In this document: positions 17,281 to 24,845 of the stretch, in pieces
Position numbering within the stretch: the first letter of the stretch is position 1
Layout: every line of letters begins with the position of its first letter
NCBI GenBank assembly: GCA_029259545.1
Contig: JAPHEE010000016.1
Location: forward strand, 1 to 38,889
Length of the DNA stretch: 38,889 nucleotides
Reading direction: 5' to 3'
Source: Candidatus Alkanophaga volatiphilum
GTDB taxonomy: Archaea > Halobacteriota > Syntropharchaeia > Alkanophagales > B39-G2
The notes under the pieces: model-generated
The model's database searches: none
What the model saw: the letters and a program-made list of their open reading frames with translations, nothing else
What the model was told of the DNA's origin: nothing
Program-made: the position numbers and the translations under genes

Positions 17281-17778
17281 ATGGAAACTGAAGAACACAG
17301 ATTAATGAAGGAGATAGTCATAGGTGAATTAAGGAGATTAGGTTATTCTGATATATCCACAGAAGAAATTATCAAAAATGCCTATCCTAGGCAATTTCTA
17401 AGCTCTTTATGGTTTAAAGAGCTATCAAGAGATTCAGAGTTGTCAAGAGTTCGAAAAATTCTGGGGGAGCCTGATAAATACGGCTCTAAATCGAGTAGAC
17501 CTAGAGTTGATATAGTAGTGAAAGAAAATAACAGATATCTGGCTTTTTTTGAAATAGAGCGGCAATTTTATCCGAAATTTTTTCATTTTGAGAAAAAACT
17601 AAAGGGTTTAGAAGTTGCAGCCATAAAAAATGATGCTCGGTTAGTTTTCGTTGTAAAAAGTAATAGAAGAAGTTTTTACAAACTTGCGGGAATAATCCTA
17701 GATGCAATTTGGAAAGTAGATTTAGAAGAAAAGAGGATAGCAGAGAAGATCGGTTGGGATGGTAGAAGAGAAATGTGA
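17281..17778 (+). CDS. Putative PD-(D/E)XK-like nuclease, second gene of AT-rich cassette
   Basis: 165 aa, not recognised as a named family. The centre reads SRPRVDIVVKENNRYLAFFEIERQFYPKFFHFEKKLKGLEVAA, with an Asp before a beta-strand, a turn, then a strand ending in E-x-E and a following helix. This resembles the core of restriction-endonuclease-like folds, although the usual final Lys is Glu/Arg here. The next strand (ARLVFVVKS) and helix also fit. A Shine-Dalgarno ggag lies 6 nt upstream of ATG 17281. Base composition matches the 17029 gene and differs from the GC-rich flanks, pointing to joint transfer. The nuclease role is inference from motif shape only. Confidence 0.75.
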   Translation: METEEHRLMKEIVIGELRRLGYSDISTEEIIKNAYPRQFLSSLWFKELSRDSELSRVRKILGEPDKYGSKSSRPRVDIVVKENNRYLAFFEIERQFYPKFFHFEKKLKGLEVAAIKNDARLVFVVKSNRRSFYKLAGIILDAIWKVDLEEKRIAEKIGWDGRREM

Positions 17779-18699
17779 GCGCCGAGGTCGCCTGAACCAC
17801 CATAACTCTCGGCACCGGCTCCACGCCCTCTTTTACCTCAGTAATCCCAATGGCGTTACGAGGGATGCTTACTGATGCTACGATGATAGAAAAGTGTGCG
17901 GCGATACGGCGTCGCTAAAAACCGCCACGCATAAAACATTCATTTTATTGCTACATGCTCAGGCAGGGGCTGTGTGCCAAGCCCGAGGGAGCGGCTCGTG
18001 CTGCACGCCTCTCAACCTCCCCCGGTGGACGCCCCTAGTCGGGGAGGAGGTCACTCAACGGATGCTACTGATTCCGTGAGATAAACGGCACGACGAAATG
18101 CGCCGGAGGCGGTAATATTCAACCTTGCTGAAGACGGTGACTTCTTTTTCACAGCGTGCTGATGACGTGGGCAACAGCTAATGCTAATATTGCGATCGCC
18201 GGAAACGTCTCGAAACCTGTCGCATCTCCTGCCACTCAAAGCGTCCGTAACCTCTCAGCCACGTTCGTCACAGAAACCGCCGTGTAGTAGCGGCGTGCCT
18301 CTCCGCCCCGCCCATCACCGCTTCGCACTCGTTGAAACCGGCTGTGGTGACTCCAAGCGGAGCACGCCGCCAGCCGGCGCCGGCACGCTACGGTGACGCC
18401 GCTGCGAGCCAAACTTGAGCTTAATGTCCGTGCTCGCACCCACCCCGCTGGGAAAACGTCATAAGCACTTCGATGGGTTTGCCCCTCAGCTCGGCTCGTG
18501 GCGTAAGCCTTTTAACATTCAACTCAAACTCTAAACAGAGGGTAACTCAAGTAAAAGCTCGCTTTAACCCTGCGAGTGAAAGTGCGTGAAATAGTGCATA
18601 GTTGAGCAACGTAGTTGCTTGGAAATGAGATGGAAAATGGGCAGTGGACAGAAACAACTAATAAATCAACAGCAAACATCGTGTACGGAACAGACTACA
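17779..18699. other. Repeat-bearing gap between nuclease-like cassette and methyltransferase
   Basis: No gene is supported. The minus strand of 17780-17890 has an open stretch (VSIPRNAIGITEVKEGVEPVPRVMVVQATSA) that could be a decayed TnpB C-terminal tail. 17984-18059 holds a GC-rich repeat: GGGAGCGGCTC, CCCCCGGTGG and hairpin CCCCTAGTCGGGG. This resembles the block at 4846-4940. The methyltransferase ORF can be extended upstream to 18619, so the last 80 bp may be coding. Confidence 0.45.
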
Positions 18700-19989
18700 A
18701 TGGCGAAAATTTATCCGCCGAATTCTGTGAGGAGAAGACTTAAAGCCAAATTTGAAGATAAGATGCGTGAAGAACTAAGATTAAGTTCTTCTGTGTCCTA
18801 CGTTGGCAATAAGAGAGTTCCCTTCTTAAGGATTTATAGATATAAAGAGGCATTTGCCTTTAGTTTCGTTAAAGACTTTCTTAATAGATTTGACGCAGAT
18901 TTCAATGACTATGTGTTTGATCCATTCTCCGGCCTTGGTACAACTATGTTCGCTTCCATGCTTTCCGGCATTCCATCAATAGGTATTGACAAATTGCCAG
19001 TTGCTTACTTCATATCAAAGACACTTCCTTTATTCTTGTTTCTAAGAGAGAATGAAGTAAAAGAAACGTGGGAGTCGATTAAACCACGAATAGAAAAGAG
19101 CGAGCCAGCAGAGGTGGCAACGGATGTTCCCATCATGCAGGTTGCGTTTAGCGAGCAAAATCTTTTGCTCCTGAGAAAATTAAAATCTGCGATCGACGAG
19201 CTTCCTGAACCTTGTAGGGATATTTTCCTTTTCCTTTTCTTTTCAATTCTTGAAGAATGCAGTTTCACCTCAAAGGACGGTCAGTTTCTGAGACTTAAAC
19301 GAAATAAAAGAGTATCCAATCCTATTGAGGCGATGAGTAAGAAAGTATCACAGGTGGAGGAGGATGTACGTCGCATCAGGTTCCTTTATCCCGGTATATC
19401 AATTGATAAAGTTATGCCCGATGTCTATCTTGCTGACGCACGAGATTTGTCAAATATAAAATTCAGGCGAAAGCCCACAATTATAATCACATCCCCGCCT
19501 TATGCCAATAGATACGACTATACAAGGACTTACTCTTTGGAATTATGTTTCCATTTTGTGAAGAACTTTGAGGAGCTTAAGGCTATTCGTTTTGGAATTC
19601 TGAGATCCCACATAGAGTCGAAAATAAAAAAGGATGAAAAGCCACCGCACCCGGCGGTAGAAGAAGTAGTCGCCGCCCTTTCAAGAAAGAAATTAAATAA
19701 CCCCAAGATACCTGACATGATTACCGCCTATTTTATTGATATGCAGCAAGTCATAAAGGAATGGTATAAGGTTTTAGCCTCCGGTGCAAAAGTGGCTATG
19801 GTAGTCGATAATGTTAGATTTGAAGGGGAGATGATACCTGTTGATCTAATTCTTTCTGAAATGGCTGAAGAAATAGGGTTTGAGGTTAAAGAGATCATCA
19901 TAGCCCGCTATAAGGGGAACAGCTCTCAACAAATGAAAAAATATGGGAGAGTCCCCGTTAGAGAAAGCATCGTGGTATGGGAAAGGTGA
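18700..19989 (+). CDS. Type II DNA methyltransferase (N4-cytosine/N6-adenine class)
   Basis: 430 aa from ATG 18700 (MAKIYPPNSVRR). TTG 18619 and ATG 18625 are in-frame alternatives adding 25-27 Gln/Thr-rich residues; none has a good Shine-Dalgarno. The SAM-binding motif I is FDPFSGLGTTMFASMLSG near residue 72, and catalytic motif IV is TSPPYANRYDYTRTYSLELCF near residue 265. The SPPY form fits amino-methyltransferases acting on C-N4 or A-N6. Only 5 bp separate it from the endonuclease gene. Pairing with an XcyI-like enzyme suggests protection of CCCGGG by N4-methylcytosine, which is inference. The coding DNA is A/T-richer than neighbouring housekeeping genes. Confidence 0.9.
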   Translation: MAKIYPPNSVRRRLKAKFEDKMREELRLSSSVSYVGNKRVPFLRIYRYKEAFAFSFVKDFLNRFDADFNDYVFDPFSGLGTTMFASMLSGIPSIGIDKLPVAYFISKTLPLFLFLRENEVKETWESIKPRIEKSEPAEVATDVPIMQVAFSEQNLLLLRKLKSAIDELPEPCRDIFLFLFFSILEECSFTSKDGQFLRLKRNKRVSNPIEAMSKKVSQVEEDVRRIRFLYPGISIDKVMPDVYLADARDLSNIKFRRKPTIIITSPPYANRYDYTRTYSLELCFHFVKNFEELKAIRFGILRSHIESKIKKDEKPPHPAVEEVVAALSRKKLNNPKIPDMITAYFIDMQQVIKEWYKVLASGAKVAMVVDNVRFEGEMIPVDLILSEMAEEIGFEVKEIIIARYKGNSSQQMKKYGRVPVRESIVVWER

Positions 19990-19994
19990 TCAAG

Positions 19995-20938
19995 ATGCCG
20001 TCTGATAGAGAAAAGGAAAGTTGGACGATCGATCAGATTACTAAGAGCGAGTTTTTCCACCAAAACTTCATGAATGGGGTCTATTAGAAATTGCTTACGA
20101 GCTTGAATCTATAAAAGGAGAAGAATTCAAATGGGACTTAAACGAATTAAATATAAGCCAAAAAGCTTGGGATAAGGTTATCCACAGAGGAATTAAGCCT
20201 GTGAGGGTATTTAGCCATCCCGAGGTTTTAAAGGGCAATCCAAAAAGAGTGAGCTACTACAGGATGCTTGCGATGGTCTCCCAAAAGTCGATGTCAAAAG
20301 TCGGCTTGCCTGTTCATGATTATGAAGATGGACGAAAAAGTTTTGATGACGATATGGCTGTAGAGATTTCAAAGCATCTGAACAGAATTATAAGCATTCT
20401 TATAGAGCATGATGAGGATATAGATGCAAGAGAATTTGATTTGTGGCGTGGGATGGCTGCTGGCTCTCAAGCCCAAGGCTCGTGGCAAAATACGAAAGGC
20501 GATCGAGCTGAAGTCGTCATCAAGGAGTTGATCGAAAGGAGAGTCAGAGAAAGAAGGTTGGTAATTAAAGAAACCACTCATGGAAGGAGCAAAAAGAAGC
20601 TGGAGTTAAAGGATGGGCGGATATTAGTAATGGGTAGTGAGCCGGACATTGGGATATACAAAAACAATGCGATTCAAATTGCCGTTGAAATAAAAGGCGG
20701 TATTGACCCAGCGGGGATACTTGAACGATTTGGGGCGGCGTTAAAGAGTTTAAGAAGAGCGAAGCAGGAAAACTCCAGATCAATCACTATATTGATTATG
20801 CAAGCTGTATCTCTAACCCCCAAAGCGAAAGAAGAAATTGACAGGAGTAAGGCAACCATAGACCACTTCTTTACGATAGAAGATGTAATAGGTAATGAAG
20901 ATTCAAGGAAGCAATTGTTTGAGGTGCTGAATATATGA
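19995..20938 (+). pseudogene. XcyI-like type II restriction endonuclease broken by a frameshift
   Basis: The gene starts at ATG 19995 (ggtgat upstream) and runs MPSDREKESWTIDQITKSEFF. Then at TTTTT near 20047-20051 one base appears to be missing: the original frame reaches TAG at about 20086, while the -1 frame continues open as PPKLHEWGLLEIAYELESIKGEEFKWD and on to 20938. The ORF track shows only the 245-aa remainder from 20201. The restored protein would have about 314 aa. Segments such as LWRGMAAGSQAQGSWQNTKGDRAEVVI and GSEPDIGIY..IQIAVEIKGGIDPAG (Asp..Glu-x-Lys catalytic core) fit the XcyI family as remembered. It could be a pseudogene, a phase variant or a homopolymer error. Confidence 0.8.
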
Positions 20939-21365
20939 TAAGGAAATACGGCTAAGTCACGTTGCCTAGAAGCGGACATATGGCTCCGCATTTCTCAGAT
21001 CTCCATCTGGGAACTTGTATGTCCACTAAACATTAAGATAACCGGACTTCGGCGGGGCGAGCATAAAAGCCGTGATGAGCATCACATCTTCGCACCGCAG
21101 CCTCCTTTCTGTGTGCTGTATGATTGGAAGTTAAAAGACAAGCGTATGTGGGTCATCAAGTTCGAGCCTTAGAGGCGTGCCAAGATATCGTTAAAGAGGC
21201 AAAAAGCCGCTAAAAAGCCTCTTGATGGGAGAGCATGCTCAGCCCGGCGGCGCAGCCCGTCCCCCGTCCCGGTCCCGTTCTGACGCTCCAATTCTCACTG
21301 GCATGGACATCGAAACGACCGCCCTTCAGGGAGGGGTCGCGCATCCAAAAGCGGGCGGGCGGAAT
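20939..21365. other. Gap after the restriction-modification pair
   Basis: The endonuclease ends in two adjacent stops (TGA TAA). The same frame then stays open to 21172 (…PPFCVLYDWKLKDKRMWVIKFEP) without a start codon, so no gene is called. At 21317-21338 there is a hairpin GACCGCCCTTCAGGGAGGGGTC of the same style as the other relic hairpins in the window. Confidence 0.45.
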
Positions 21366-22205
21366 TCAGCCGCCGTGTCGTGATGCACCCACCTGCGGCT
21401 TTTCAACGCCGAGCGGGCGAGCTGCCGCCTCCGATTTCCGCTCCCTGAGGGGCAGCTTGAGTTGACGGGGGTCGCTGAGCGAGAGCACCGCACGGATCGC
21501 CCAATCTCGCTCGTTTTCGTCAGCCTCTAGGAGAAAATACACTCTCTCGCCGACGAGCTGCACGTCAGAAAGCACTTTGAAATCATGCCCGACGCAGACG
21601 CTCTGGTCGCAGTAAAACTCGCAACGCCCGTCGTAAAAGTGGAAGCAGCGGAACCTCGGCTTTATCACACCGAGCGTTTTCCCACCGAGCGCATCTCTGT
21701 GCAAGAACTCTCCGCTCTCGGCGACCCGCTCCATGATCCTCAGCCGCTTCCGGTCCTCTTCGACCCTGCCTGTCACCTTTATGCTCTTAACTCTCATGCT
21801 TTCCGGTCGCTTATCGTCCTTCGGGAAAAATTCTTCTATTTCCACTTCCAGCACGTCCCAGACGCTTAGCTCGCCGCTCACCGGGTAAATTCGCCTCAGC
21901 TCCCAGTCCTCTCCTATCACAATGGCGTTCTCGGCATTGGCGTCGAGCAGTATCATACTCATCCTTTCCGGTAAGAACTCCTCAAACCTGCCGCTCTCAA
22001 ACCACTCCCGCAACGCCCATAACCTCTTTCCGCTCTTCTTAATACGTACCAAGCCTATATCGCCCTGAAGCTTCCTCACGTAAACATGATAGGGGGCCTT
22101 CTGCCTCAGCAGGCTCGATGCCGCCTTTATTTCATTCCATGTCAATGGCTCATCCCGTTCTTTTAATACCTTGTAAACTTCGCTCTTGAACTCCTCATAC
22201 CTCAT
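21366..22205 (-). CDS. Protein of unknown function with winged-helix-like N-terminus and Cys cluster
   Basis: 279 aa from ATG 22205 (MRYEEFKSEVYKVL). The longer ORF-track start at 22277 would run through the promoter box, so it is rejected. Residues 1-70 look like a winged helix (PLTWNEIKAASSLLRQKAPYHVYVRKLQGDIGLVRIKKSGKRLWAL). The middle is beta-rich, and near residue 200 the run CFHFYDGRCEFYCDQSVCVGH offers four Cys in 17 residues, a plausible Zn or Fe-S site. The last ~25 residues (ERKSEAAARPLGVEKPQVGASRHGG) are low-complexity and lie in relic-like DNA, so the native C-terminus may have been altered. It is divergent from map. A nucleic-acid-binding role is a guess. Confidence 0.78.
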   Translation of the reverse strand: MRYEEFKSEVYKVLKERDEPLTWNEIKAASSLLRQKAPYHVYVRKLQGDIGLVRIKKSGKRLWALREWFESGRFEEFLPERMSMILLDANAENAIVIGEDWELRRIYPVSGELSVWDVLEVEIEEFFPKDDKRPESMRVKSIKVTGRVEEDRKRLRIMERVAESGEFLHRDALGGKTLGVIKPRFRCFHFYDGRCEFYCDQSVCVGHDFKVLSDVQLVGERVYFLLEADENERDWAIRAVLSLSDPRQLKLPLRERKSEAAARPLGVEKPQVGASRHGG

Positions 22206-22240
22206 GAGAATCGCCCAGACAGAACAAATTAAATGAGGGG

Positions 22241-22251
22241 CTTTTAAAAAG
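22241..22251. promoter_or_regulatory. Palindromic TATA-like box between the 22205 gene and map
   Basis: CTTTTAAAAAG is nearly self-complementary and the strongest A/T block in the 71-bp gap. It lies about 31 nt from the map ATG, suggesting a leaderless mRNA, and about 41 nt from the ATG at 22205. Confidence 0.5.
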
Positions 22252-22276
22252 TTTAACGAATTAAACGTGTGTTGCA

Positions 22277-23167
22277 ATGTGGGATGAGGAGAGCATTGAG
22301 GGGGTTCTGGAGAAGTACAGGCGAGCGGGTAAAATAGTAGCGGAAGTGAGGAAGAGGGCTGCGAGCATGGTGAAGGAAGGCGCTCTCATTTTAGAAGTAG
22401 CGGAGTTCGTCGAGAATGCAATAAGGGAACGGGGTGCAGAGCCAGCATTCCCGTGCAACATCTCGCTTAACGAGGTCGCTGCGCATTCAACGCCTTCTCA
22501 CGACGATAAGCGAGTTTTCAGTAACGAGCTTGTCAAGCTGGACATCGGCGCTCATATTGAGGGCTATATTGCGGACGCCGCCGTAACTATAGACCTGAGC
22601 GGCGAGAACGCGCGTCTTGTGGAAGCTGCCGAGGAAGCTTTAAAGGCTGCAATATCGGTGATCCACGACGGCGTGAGCACGGCGGAGGTCGGAGCCACCA
22701 TCGAGAAGGTCATAAGAGAATACGGCTTCAGGCCAATAGTCAACCTTTCAGGGCATGGACTCGCGAGGTATATGGCGCACGCACCGCCCACGATCCCTAA
22801 CGTCGGGCAGCGGGGCGGCGCCATCCTCAGAGAAAACGATGTCGTCGCCATCGAGCCTTTTGTGACGAACGGCGCCGGCAAGGTTTCTGAAGGAGCTACC
22901 GTCGAAATCTACAGCTTGGTGCGGGAAAAGCCGGTCCGCCTCCCAGCGGCACGCAGACTCCTCGTAGAGATAAAAAAGTATAAAACGCTGCCATTTGCAA
23001 AGCGCTGGCTTCCGAGAGAGAGTCTCGACATTGCGCTCCGCAACTTGGAGGCGGCAGGCGTCATACGCTCGTACCCGGTTCTGAGGGAGGCGGCACGTGG
23101 CTTGATCTCGCAAGCCGAACACACCGTTATCGTAAAGAAAGACGGTTGTGAAGTCATAACAGCGTGA
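22277..23167 (+). CDS. map: Methionine aminopeptidase, type II
   Basis: 296-aa M24 metalloprotease that removes the initiator Met. Archaeal type II features are visible: FPCNISLNEVAAHSTPSHDD, metal ligands in VKLDIGAHIEGYIADAAVTIDL, the histidine of VNLSGHGLARYMAH, the glutamate of VVAIEPFVTNG, and the C-terminal QAEHTVIVKKDGCEVITA. The insert after residue 200 (AARRLLVEIKKYKTLPFAKRWL) is the type II helical insertion. A full-length enzyme is visible. The IS relic begins within a few bases of its stop codon. Confidence 0.95.
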   Translation: MWDEESIEGVLEKYRRAGKIVAEVRKRAASMVKEGALILEVAEFVENAIRERGAEPAFPCNISLNEVAAHSTPSHDDKRVFSNELVKLDIGAHIEGYIADAAVTIDLSGENARLVEAAEEALKAAISVIHDGVSTAEVGATIEKVIREYGFRPIVNLSGHGLARYMAHAPPTIPNVGQRGGAILRENDVVAIEPFVTNGAGKVSEGATVEIYSLVREKPVRLPAARRLLVEIKKYKTLPFAKRWLPRESLDIALRNLEAAGVIRSYPVLREAARGLISQAEHTVIVKKDGCEVITA

Positions 23168-23171
23168 GACG

Positions 23172-23370
23172 CAGTAAGTCGTTGTAGTGGTGAGCTACTC
23201 CGCACTGAAGTGCGGAGCTTCACGACGTTTCGGGCGGCTCACCGCAGCCCTGCCCGCAGGATATACCCACGGCTCGTTCCGAACTTACATTATAAAAACT
23301 AACTACCTCTACCAGCCCCTCCCGCCTCCCCAATTCATCCCTTAGGGCTTTCTTAGCGACTTCCTGTAAG
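23172..23370 (-). mobile_element. MITE-like non-autonomous IS605-family relic (copy E)
   Basis: Read on the minus strand it starts with the ~70-bp flank repeat shared with the tnpB relic (23370-23294). It continues through ctgcggtgagccgcccgaaa and cgtcgtgaagctccg, and ends in a 9-bp stem CTCCGCACT/AGTGCGGAG (23198-23217). The same modules in the same order recur at 32258-32423 on the plus strand. Flank plus terminal hairpin without a transposase is the layout expected of palindrome-associated IS200/IS605 derivatives. It abuts the map stop codon. Confidence 0.6.
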
Positions 23371-23878
23371 GAGCGTGCGCCTCTCTCAAGGTTTTTTCCT
23401 AAGTGTCACCTCTCTGACGGGAAGGGTTTTTGTACTTGATTTGTTAAGCGGCTTTTCGGACACAACGCTGCCAAACCGTCTAAGATCGAGATTTTCGGGT
23501 GCTAGAGGACGGCAAGTAGAGCGTGACTCAAAGTAGCGTCAGGTGTTCTGAATAGACCCATCTGGGCTTCGCCTTTGTTCCGTGGAGCTCTGTTGGGAGT
23601 CGTAAGAGACCATTTTAAGGCATTTCTTGATGAATGATAACATTCGGACTCTAAAGGGTCGCACGAGATAACGAAAGTTATTTTTATCGACGTTAAACAA
23701 GTCATTACTGCCTTAGGGGTCGGGCGGCTCGGAGTGGGCCTCTGACGCCAAAGCTGCTGCTTAAAGCCAAAGGAGCCGTCAGACAAACTACAATTGGGCG
23801 GACTGGAAGCCGATATCAGAGTAGCTCACTCCAAAGAGCCGTCCCATGTTTCATTGTTTTTAGATTGGAGGGATAGAA
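23371..23878. other. Gap upstream of the [NiFe] hydrogenase
   Basis: No gene is recognised. A TATA-like ttatttttatcg occurs at 23678-23690, about 190 nt before the hydrogenase. Nearer candidates are weak. The hydrogenase Shine-Dalgarno (ggaggg) is at 23867-23872. Confidence 0.4.
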
Positions 23879-24832
23879 ATGAGCGTATCGGGTCCGATAA
23901 ACCTGATATGGCTTGAGGGGCAGGACTGCGCGGGCTGCACGATTTCAGCAAAGCAGGCGAGCAACCCCACACTGATTGACGTTCTCGTCGGCACGATCCC
24001 AGCTCTTGGAGATATCCGCCTCGTCTTTCACCCTACACTCATGCCCGACTGGGGCGAGGACGCCGCGAGGGTGCTTGTGGACGCCGTAGAGGGGAAATAC
24101 GACCCGTTTGTGATCGTCCTCGAAGGAGCCATCCCTGATGAGAGCAAGGCAGGCGAGGGAGTCTTCTGCGTTGTCGGAGAGATAGGTGAGAGGCTTCTAA
24201 AACTTGAGAATGTGATTCGAGACCTCTCGAAGCGGTGTGCCGCCGCAGTAGCGATCGGGAGCTGTGCATCTTACGGAGGGATCCCACATGGCTCGCCAAA
24301 TCCGACCGGCGCAAGAGGGCTTCTCGACTTCCTCGGTAAGGACTGGAGGAGCGGTCTTGGCCTCCCAGTGGTCTGCGTTCCGGGATGCCCACCAAAGCCC
24401 GATAACATCATTCAGGCGCTCGGCAGCTTAGTGCTCGTTGCGAGGGGCGTCATGAATGCGCCGGAGCTAGATGAGTGGCATCGTCCAAAGTTCCTTTACG
24501 GCTACACCGCTCATGAGCTCTGTCCGATTTGCGGCTTCTACGCAGAGGGTAAGGACGCTCACGCCTTCGGCGAGCTGGGCTGCCTTGGAGGTATTGGTTG
24601 CAAGGGGATAATAACGAACTGTAACGCCTCTTCCTCATGGGCGGACGGCTACGGCGGCTGCACGAGGACGGGCGTTCCTTGCTTCGGTTGCGCCGACCCA
24701 AACTTCCCGGACCCGCCAACTTCGCCGTTCTTCGCAAAGGCGCCTGCAATGGCGTTCGTCAAGGACACCCTCGCTGGCAACTGGGGTCACCTCAAAATGG
24801 GGCTTGCAAGGTTGAAGCGGAGGAAGATTTAA
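23879..24832 (+). CDS. [NiFe] hydrogenase small subunit, group 1-like, no signal peptide
   Basis: 317 aa. Proximal cluster ligands are C17/C20 (EGQDCAGCT), GSCASYGGIPHG and VPGCPP. Distal and medial ligands are GYTAHELCPICGFYAEG, GELGCLGGIGCKG, NCNASSSWADGYGGCTRTGVPCFGCADPNFPD, so three Fe-S clusters are expected. The 'PTLMPDWGE...EGAIP' region resembles group 1 uptake hydrogenases. These normally carry a Tat signal and C-terminal anchor; here an in-frame TAG lies 18 nt upstream of the ATG and the protein ends in LKRRKI with no membrane helix. It is therefore probably cytoplasmic. F420-non-reducing MvhG was considered, but it is shorter and lacks the extended cluster domain. Confidence 0.9.
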   Translation: MSVSGPINLIWLEGQDCAGCTISAKQASNPTLIDVLVGTIPALGDIRLVFHPTLMPDWGEDAARVLVDAVEGKYDPFVIVLEGAIPDESKAGEGVFCVVGEIGERLLKLENVIRDLSKRCAAAVAIGSCASYGGIPHGSPNPTGARGLLDFLGKDWRSGLGLPVVCVPGCPPKPDNIIQALGSLVLVARGVMNAPELDEWHRPKFLYGYTAHELCPICGFYAEGKDAHAFGELGCLGGIGCKGIITNCNASSSWADGYGGCTRTGVPCFGCADPNFPDPPTSPFFAKAPAMAFVKDTLAGNWGHLKMGLARLKRRKI

Positions 24833-24845
24833 GGAGGTGGTGCGA

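Noticed and set aside
20044-20056. Programmed -1 frameshift in the endonuclease
   Set aside because: The site (GAG TTT TTC) is a poor slippery heptamer because the first codon cannot re-pair well after slipping; base loss or a homopolymer error is more likely.
20942-21172. Open frame after the endonuclease ending PPFCVLYDWKLKDKRMWVIKFEP
   Set aside because: Separated from the endonuclease by two stops (TGA TAA), no start codon or ribosome site near its beginning; not enough to call a gene.
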